Below, one piece after another: positions 56,369-64,000 of a stretch of 64,000 nt of DNA (position 1 is its first letter; each line of letters opens with the position of its first letter). Source of the stretch: Fennellomyces sp. T-0311 (Eukaryota > Mucoromycota > Mucoromycetes > Mucorales > Lichtheimiaceae); contig JALLLT010000028.1 of the NCBI GenBank assembly GCA_025266875.1, forward strand, positions 124,001 to 188,000, read 5' to 3'. The notes under the pieces are model-generated. The model saw only the letters and a program-made list of their open reading frames with translations. It did not search any database and was not told where the DNA came from. The position numbers and the translations under genes are program-made.

Positions 56369-58799
56369 AACCTGTCCTCACTTAATCCCGAAACAATACC
56401 CGCATCTTATTTCTGTATTTCAATTGTTTGTACGCTTCTTGTCTTTCGTTTCTATAGGCTTTGTTATATATTATTAAAAAGGATTTTGCATATTCTGGAC
56501 TAGGCAGCACGGGTTGGCTATTCTGCTTGTGGTTAGGTTGGTGTATCCCTGAAACGTTGGAGTCCATGATAAAATAGATTCAGCCACACAGTATGTTTAC
56601 GTTCTAGTCGGAAAACGGCAGTGCCATCTGCAGTAAATAGATCATGGTCCAGCAATACTACAGATTCTGCACAGCTACACTAATCAAACTAGCATAAATG
56701 AAGTATGCTGCCTTTCGTCAATACCATGCACGTATTTACCCGGATAAACTAAGGGAATATTCTATTTTTACTTGTGCAACGATCTGTTCTGACCAATCCA
56801 CGTTAGCCTGAAAACTCAAAAAGAGCCCGAAAAATTCTTTTGTTGCACAGCATTACAGGTGACCTGGGCCAAAAAAAGATCTATTGTTTATAGAAACTTG
56901 GAGGCGAGAGATAATGAGCCATGTCATGGTTCACCAAACTTTGAATGCTCACAAGATCCTGTTACTTCTCATCTGATGGATGGATGTACTTTTTTTTAAG
57001 GAGGAACAGTGAGTACGCTAAGCGCACCAATTTCTTTAACCCATTATCTATCTTACGCGATACATTGCTTGCAAGTAGTTGCATTAATACATATACACGA
57101 GTGTCTAATCGTTTTCTTTTATCTTTGCATGTATGAAGAGATAGCTGTTGAACAACTCTCTAGTTTATACAACCTAAAAATCCAAAGCCTGGTTATCCCG
57201 GATTCGCCCTCAAGTTCCGCCCAGCGACGGATGTAAGTAGAAGTAGCGTTTGCTTTGTTCAATAATCTACGTATTGCTTTTCGTTAGTAAAGATTTAATG
57301 GTAATCAGCGCCTAGTACCCACATATTTCGTTACTTATTTATAGCCATTCACTTTGTGTACGACTTGCTCTTAACCCTCTTAAAAGATGTGCACTTTTCT
57401 ATCTATTCATGTAGTGGTTTACTCAAAATCATTGTAAATTTTCTAGGTGGTATCATCGCTGCTTGCCTATAAGTGATATTAGCATTACTACATGATGCCC
57501 AGTGAGTGATATTCAGTACCGTAGACTCAGGCCAGCTACGCTTCTTTCAAATGTGGCTGGTTCGCTTAGTATCTGTCGGCAGATCGGGCTTGTCAGGCAG
57601 GTACCAGCGATTAGAGAATGGCATAGGTGTTCGACATAAGCACGCATAATGCCGAAGTGGCCATGATATACCAAGTACTAGACATACATTGTATAAATGC
57701 AGTTTTTGGTAACTAGAAGAGATATGGGGTAGCAGAATGTAATCCAGGTTGCTAAAAACCATTACAAGTTAAAATCACCACTGTGTTCTAGACTTTCATT
57801 GATAGCCCATACCTTGATTGCGCGTGCACGTACATCTCAAAAAAAGATTCCAACTTACTTATCGTAATTGTTTGACCAAAAGAATATCTTACTCAACTTA
57901 GAACTAGCGAAGGTCTTGTAATTCCATAAGAAAAAAGCAAGATTACACACTTCTCTCCCTTTGTTAGAATGACTGACGCATCCACCCCCAATACGGTTCG
58001 ATTGGTCATTCAAATTCATCGATAGGACTGCAAACTTTAACGGAGCCGGGTACTGCCAAGGTAACCTGGGAATTGTCGGAATGACTTGTTGGTGAATGGC
58101 TTGGCGATATAGCGCTCGATTTATCGTTTGACGATATGTAGAGATGAAGCGCTTCGTCTTTCATCAGAGATCGAAATCAACAGATCGCGCCATCAAGTAC
58201 CTACTTTAATACTGACATCATGCAATGAATCACGTTGCATGCTTAAGGCTTGATCTTTAGATATTTCTTCAGAAGAAGAATAGTTTGAGGCACTATTGCT
58301 AAACAGGCTACTTCACTAGCTTTTATGATACTATTCAGTAAAAATACACGCATCCTTGGCTCCATGCATATTAGAAACGGTCCAGTCTGGATCATAGGAA
58401 TCATGTTATCAGATGCTGTGTGCCTTGATTCGAAATTTTAGCAAAGAAGGAGGTTACAAAAAGGCTTGTTGTCCCCCAAGATCCCCCCCCTTCTTCCCAA
58501 ACACAACTGCTGCATTGTTTTTTGCGTGTAACAAGGCTATTTTTGACATGACAACAGAAGAGTTACAAAAGTAGTCGTTTAAAGTTGGGCCCGTTCATGC
58601 TCCGGGTCCCAACAAGAGGTACATGTTTTTTTATTGTTTTACAGAAGAAAGGTACAGTGAAAAGGATACAAAGGGAATATGTTGTTCTTTATGTACTACA
58701 TATTTTGGTTGTGTGTAAACGTATATGTGCAATTTTTTTAGAAAAGGAATCTACAGCAATTGATATGCGAATGGGGTAAAAAAAGTTGTAATGAATTCT
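56369..58799. other. Intergenic region
   Basis: 2.4 kb between convergent genes. Small frames such as 57136-57236 (IAVEQLSSLYNLKIQSLVIPD...) and 57963-58019 (MTDASTPNTVRLVIQIHR) are protein-like in places, but without splice support or motif. No gene called. Confidence 0.4.
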
Positions 58800-60421
58800 T
58801 TAGTTCTTGCTGCGGCTTCCGATCTTCTTGATCTTGGCCTGCGACTCGCTGCCCTTGGGCAAAGCGAGACCGATTCTCATGTTGCTGTTATCGTAAATGT
58901 GATAAAAGTTGTTCAAGAAGGCGCCTCCAAGCGACCAATCCTTTTCATGGGCGTTGGCGGCAATGAGGGTATGGCACATTTCGTCGTCGTCCTCGGAGTT
59001 CTCGGAGGTCCAGAGCTTGGGTGGCAGCGTAACCTGATAGTGGTCAAATGTGAAAGTCAAATCAGGCAATTTCTCGACTTCGCAGCACTTGATGTGGTAT
59101 GTTTGCGATTCCGAGTCGTAGTGGGCACCCATCGCCGTGTGTAACACTTCTACTTGGCGCTTCGGGCCGGTAATAAAGTTACCGTTGCTGCTAAATGATG
59201 CCAATGACTTGTGGGCCAACTTGATATCGGCTAAATTGCCAAGCTTGAGGCAGCTGATGTACGCCTTCCAGTAAGGAGACGTGCCGTAGTCGCATGTAGG
59301 AAGGGGAAGGTAGGCAATCTTGCCGTCGTATACGTCGTGGTCGACACCGCCAAAAATGAACTCAGCATCCGGTTTGTTCCACCGCTTTCGCTGGAAAAAG
59401 CCTCCTTGGTTGTATGTAACCATGCCAAACTGCTGCGACTGCTGGGCGTATTGGCTCTGGAACCCGTTTTGCGCAAAGCCGGCGGAATTGATAACTATAT
59501 ATAAAGAAAAAAGATGTCAGCATCGTTCCGTGGGTCTGGACTGGGCTTCTTGTAAACTCACAGACACGACGTTGTAAATCTATAGCAAGGCGGGTTAATA
59601 TCGGGAAGCATAAATGACAATCAATGAGGGCAGCCTACGTTTTTCAGTTTCATTAAAGTTTGCGGAGCCATCTTCCGTGAAGCCGCCGAGACCAAGGTAG
59701 CCAACTATGAATCCATCGTCAGCCGTTTGTTTGTTTATACCAGTGCTTGATACACACTATACTTATCGTCGCCAATATTAGAAACGCTGTATGCGGCGCC
59801 AAAGTACTGGTTCTCAACAGTGATGCCCGCAACGGTTACGGTTTCCTGCAGGACTTTGGGTGAGCGGTGTGGCCACGGCTCATTAACCAAATATGGTAAA
59901 GGCTTACTGTGTACAACTCGACGTCCACGCATTTTTCGTCATCGAAGCGGATCGATTTCTTTTCGTTGAGCGAGAAGGCTGTGGTCGAGGCATCGGGGTC
60001 GTAAGGGCTGTGGCCATAATCTCGACATTCGCTGCTATGGCACTAATAAACGCGTTTTTTCATTATTATTTATTAATTTTCGTTTTTTCTGCGTGCTGAG
60101 GCGTTGACGGAAGAGGGCTGCTGCGTACCTTGGTGGAAGGAACCCACGAAAGACTGGATGCTGTGTCGAACATGACAGAGAATTCCTGCGGGGGCGTACC
60201 GATGTGTACGCTTCCGACGAGCTATTGGAAACTGTCAAAGGCTGCGTGTTGTTGTTGTTGTTGTTGGGTTGTTTACATACCAAGCCATTGTCATAAGTCA
60301 TCGGTTCGGTCTTTATACCGGGCCCGGTGTTTGCGCGTCGGTGGAGCGGTACACGATGAAGCTCGGCATGGGCGGTGAATGCGGTGAGCGACGCCAGCAA
60401 AATTATAGACTTGCTGAACAT
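58800..60421 (-). CDS. Secreted pepsin-family (A1) protein lacking the catalytic site: pseudo-aspartic protease
   Basis: Exons 60421-60281, 60221-60129, 60042-59908, 59845-59758, 59704-59639, 59579-59562 and 59494-58800 give 411 aa plus stop. A signal peptide is at 1-19 ([19 protein letters not shown]). The pepsin fold is recognisable from [27 protein letters not shown] (split here: residues 53-79), [29 protein letters not shown] and [19 protein letters not shown]. The first active-site triplet is DTA (Asp66), not DTG. The second DTG is absent: the matching stretch is [16 protein letters not shown] (276-291). The YGDG flap is replaced by [10 protein letters not shown]. It therefore probably cannot cleave peptides and may act as a binding protein or inhibitor decoy; that role is inference. 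Exon 6 is an 18-nt microexon. Confidence 0.85.
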
Positions 60422-60478
60422 TTTGGAAGGGAAAAGAAGACTGAAAAGCAAATGCAAGAAAAAGGGGGAATGGGTTCA

Positions 60479-60487
60479 TTATATATG
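60479..60487 (-). promoter_or_regulatory. TATA box of the pseudo-aspartic protease gene
   Basis: Minus-strand TATATAATG, about 60-66 bp upstream of the ATG at 60421. Confidence 0.45.
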
Positions 60488-63400
60488 TTTTTTTTTCTTG
60501 CATAGAAACGGGACAGGTTGAAAAAAATAGCCCTTGTAGCACAGCTTTTCTAGCTCACTTTTTTTCGATATCCCCCCTTAGATCCCCAACACCCGTCTGG
60601 CATGTCTAATATGGTAAAAATGATACGCAGCCGTGGTGATTCTGGACCTTGAGGGCTGACTCGCTTAAAAAAAACCAAAATGTTGTCATGTGAGCTGCTC
60701 CCCCGCTTGACATGCTTCCCGCTCGTCTGGAGCCAAGCGTCATCCCTAAAAATACACCCAGCTTTTTTTTTATTCCCCGTTCCTGGTCGCCATCGTTTCA
60801 CAGGCACTTCTGCATCAAAAAAAACCAATCGACAGCCTGTACGGGATAATAATAGCTCGCCGTCTTTTACGTGCAAGGAGCAAAAATAAAAAGCAACAAA
60901 AAAACTCGTTCAGGCTGATCGTGTGCAGAAGACCATGATAGCCACTGAAAAAAGTAACAGTTGTCAAATGGTTCGTAAAATGCAATGTCCGTAATACTTC
61001 CGAGTGATCAGTTGCAGAGAGAAGTGTGTTCCGCAGACATCCCTTGGTCACGGCTCAGCCTGACCACAAGTCCATTTGCAGTAAGTTTCCTCTATTTTTG
61101 GATGGCCATACTAGAAATCTCCATTTTTTAGGTTTCGCATGGGAATCATCACTGTTGATGTTTCGCTGGTAGCAATGTCGATCCCCGCTCATCGTTCTAA
61201 AAATGTATACAACAGGCAACCATCTGGACGTATAAGGATCCTAAAATAAAAAGAGATCAAGCTGCAAACGCTATACGTGTCACGCTATGCGAACCATCCA
61301 CGTTTATTAAAAAGTACGACACTTTTTGCAGTTAAAAATATATTTTTGAAAGAGCCGAAGGTCGGCCAATGGCCCACACCGATCATAAAGAGCGATGGCT
61401 GCCAAACACTTTAGAAAGTTCAGTTTGTTTTAAAAAGTCAATAAAGGGAATTTGCACAGTAAATAAGCATGTGTCAAAGGGGCCCACAGTTCATATAGCG
61501 TGTTTGTTTAATTTCAACAGCGAATCTGCTGCTTGTTTTCCAAGCTGAGATATCTATCTCGCCACCACACACGTATCCTCTTCGCAGATGATTGTTACAA
61601 ATACAGTCGTCGATCTTTTAAATATGAATAGTGCATATGTTAATACTGGCAAAAGTGGAATGAAAAAAAAAACTGTTATCGGGTCTTATTGGTGCAGCTT
61701 GTCGGTGATGTTTAGAAAAGTCGTTCGATACTCAGTATTTTAGGGTAACAGTGGCTGTTATTGAAGCGTTCGGAGACATTGTTCGTTGTCGGACAGTCTC
61801 TATGCATTGACGGCTACCAATGTATACGCATAACGTCATTCCCGATTTTCCTGAGGCCCAAAACATACACTTTGCTGTACGCACGGACGCAACGCATATT
61901 AGTCATCTCTATATATCACTGGGGCGGAATACAAGTGCTCAAGGATAACGTGTTTTTTTTTTGAGAGAGCGAAGTTCAATGGCTATAGTAACAGTTCTTC
62001 ATAGCATGTATAGTAGAAGCTTTCGTTGGGACATACTGTGACCAATAATAGATGCTTTGGCTTACTGTTTTGCGTGGGTTCGGCGAAAGTAATGTACATA
62101 TGTACTCGCTCCAATACTCTCGCTGCACCTCTGACACTTTGTGTATAGCATCGAAACAAACATGGTCGCCAGATAATATTAGGATAACTGTGGCTGTTGT
62201 AACACGCCTTTCTGTGCCTCTCAACTGAATAAGTGCTAGTGGATGGCACTGTTATTGATCCGGTGCTGATATCAATTAATTTTAGCACTTGCATCTACTC
62301 AGCGCCTGGAACCCGTCCCGTTTTGTATTCCTATTTCATCTGGCGGTCCAGGGCTTAAGTAAGCGCAAATTTCGGTACCACAGTATCTCTCGTTTATGGG
62401 CCAACATCCGAGAAAGATGAACCATAAACCGCTTGAAGCAAGCTGTACTGCTGCTATTACACACTCTTAGATATCATATCCGATATGTATCTCAAGCATT
62501 CGCTGCTATGGCATCAGCTTTTCCGTAACCATATATCGGACCAATCATAATTTTGTGAAGCTTCGACACCTAATATCAGATCCTCCAATGATCCACCACT
62601 CGAACTTTATATTGTATTTATATGAGTCCCACGCGAGCATTTAATTTAACATACTATTATATGCTTTGTTAATGAGTTTAATGTGCGAATCCATAGTCCA
62701 TAATTCACTTACAAGCTGCTAGTACATAAAACTCTGGGGAGGAGTGCTTACTAGCTCCACATTTCGCGCTGGACTTGACTTCTTATCCTCCACAATCTTG
62801 GAGAGACGTAGCTTGGCGATCGATGATATTTTTCAAGATACGTTATTCATCTGTATCTGGTGCAAGTATTTGCTGCGCGCGATAAAGCAGGGATGCACCG
62901 TCTGGCACGTCGATGCTTAGACTGGAGACTCAAAAAAATGGACGCGTCATGTGATACTTTGACTATGTAACGTCAATTTCAAGTAGTACCGCAATGACAC
63001 GTCGATTCACATGAATGCAGTTCTTTGCTTGACTATCCGTTCAAAACACTTGCTCATTAATGATCCTCCAAGGCAAGATTGGTTGGTGAATTGTAAAGTC
63101 GAGATTGTGTAATGTCAAAGATACGTCATGTCAAAGGTGGAACAGAAGTCCGAGGCGGTGGGAAAGTTTTGGTGTCATGTGCATGTATCCACCGGCTGCC
63201 GAATTCCTATGCACCTGGTAAAGCAGGTAAGTCAAAAATAAGTACACCGCTGTTCTCTTCTGGAAAGGCTATAGATAGCCAGTTACTACGCTACTATTAT
63301 TATAAGGATATCTTTGCGTGGTTTTTTCGTTTTATTTTACAAAGTAGTATTAGTAGAAAGACGAAGAATATTCGTAGATAAGATTCGATTGTTTTATAAT

Positions 63401-63552
63401 CAGAAGGCATGTAGTGGAACAGCTTTCCGGGTAAAAAAGAAAAGAAAAAAAACCACTGATGTATAGGAAGTATGACACTCTTTGAAAGAAGGGATGGGGA
63501 AGGGAGGCCGTTTTTTAGTTGCGGAAGGAGAGGCAGATGTGTGCCCCTTCTT
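60488..63552. other. Intergenic region without a supported gene (3.1 kb)
   Basis: Frames at 60550-60876, 61983-62294 and 63112-63381 lack motifs. A coding-like piece on the - strand near 62850-62945 (SLSIDVPDGASLLYRAQQI, then LAPDTDE-stop) may be the remnant of a last exon, but I could not find upstream exons in phase. Confidence 0.4.
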
Positions 63553-64000
63553 CTATTGGAACATGTAGCCAGCAGCCAAAATGGCGAAGGAGCTTGCCAT
63601 GAACACAAAGTTCTCGCCAATTGAAGACGCGGCACCTTCTTTCTTGGGAGTGCTGGAGGGCGATGGTGAGACGTTGGCCGAGGTCGGGATTGATGAAGCT
63701 GTGGTTGCTGGAGGTGCGCTTGGAATAGCCGAAGTGCTAATTCGAGTAAAAATTAGAGTTAAAAGAAAAAAAAACATTACCCGTTTCTTCACTTACACAT
63801 TGGCACCCGGTTGAGAGCAGTAAGTTATCCTCAATGCTTCTTCCGTGCCCCTTCCAGTGTCATTGGGACAGTTATTCCAACACGACACTTTTTCCGTCTG
63901 CCACTGTATATAAATGTTAGGTATTGTTGTAAAAGGGGAATACTAGGAGTCTTTTCTTACTTTGCAAAGACAAGCATAATCTGCAAAGACAAAATAGTTC
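63553..64000 (-). CDS. GPI-anchored cell-surface protein, 5' end outside the window
   Basis: Partial gene running off the right edge of the window. Visible exons are 63980-63961 (20 nt), 63903-63797 and 63736-63553. They encode a Cys-containing module, YACLCKWQTEKVSCWNNCPN then EEALRITYCSQPGANV, followed by a Ser/Thr/Pro-rich linker (PSAPPATTASSIPTSANVSP...) and a C-terminal hydrophobic tail (FVFMASSFAILAAGYMFQ). That order (Cys module, O-glycosylated stalk, hydrophobic tail without basic residues after it) is the standard layout of fungal GPI-anchored wall or plasma-membrane proteins. The small YxCLCxx...CxNNC module is seen in several such families; a specific name is not assigned. The signal peptide must lie beyond 64000. 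Confidence 0.65.

Noticed and set aside
60550..60876. 108-codon frame upstream of the pseudo-aspartic protease
   Set aside because: It overlaps the promoter region of that gene, has no domain, and the homopolymer runs within it are typical of noncoding DNA here.

Overview
The window is nuclear DNA from a filamentous fungus, most likely an early-diverging Mucoromycota (Mucorales-like). Genes are split by short introns (about 48-80 nt, GT..AG with CTAAC-like branch points). The gene set suits such a lineage: an expanded uncharacterised family I associate with mucoralean genomes, DIS3L2-type RNase, augmin subunit 6, CENP-O, PMT O-mannosyltransferase, GH47 mannosidase and a rhizopuspepsin-like protease. 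No bacterial, organellar or rRNA sequence and no tRNA gene was recognised. Exon models below were built by hand, and for every complete multi-exon model I checked that exon lengths add to a whole number of codons. The family names come from recognised motifs, not from a database search.

Layout. 1-1.5 kb: a decayed element with terminal inverted repeats. 1.6-4.8 kb (-): an alpha/beta hydrolase and a 7-exon gene of unknown family. 5.6-10.5 kb (+): PP2A scaffold subunit A and a WD40 protein. 10.7-15.3 kb (-): HAD phosphatase, ribosomal protein eL27 and a TMEM86/YhhN membrane protein. 17.0-23.8 kb: DIS3L2-like exonuclease (+), CENP-O (-) and a HIRIP3-like histone chaperone (+), very tightly packed. 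23.8-28.6 kb: AT-rich gene-poor tract. 28.7-34.0 kb: two copper amine oxidase genes facing each other, sharing identical internal tracts and matching promoter elements. 34-38 kb: gene-poor, with a hidden 105-aa gene and a MITE-like repeat. 38.3-43.1 kb: Lnt/nitrilase-like membrane enzyme (+) and GH47 mannosidase (-). 43.4-51.4 kb: F-box/LRR protein, a single-pass membrane protein, PMT O-mannosyltransferase (+) and HAUS6 (-). 52.5-56.3 kb (+): ribosomal protein uL16 and a coiled-coil protein. 58.8-60.4 kb (-): a pepsin-family protein that looks catalytically dead. 63.5 kb to the end (-): a GPI-anchored cell-wall-type protein cut by the window edge.

The genes do not form one pathway. They cover signalling (PP2A), RNA decay (DIS3L2), chromosome segregation (CENP-O, HIRIP3, HAUS6), translation (eL27, uL16), secretory glycosylation (PMT, GH47) and amine/nitrogen catabolism (two amine oxidases). 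The most interesting signals are the inverted amine oxidase pair with gene-conversion-like tracts and shared GATA promoter modules, the pseudo-aspartic protease, the unknown gene with a possible nuclease-like motif, and unusual splicing: 14-18 nt microexons, GC-AG introns, and stop-free introns of 3n length that a naive ORF reading would translate as protein.
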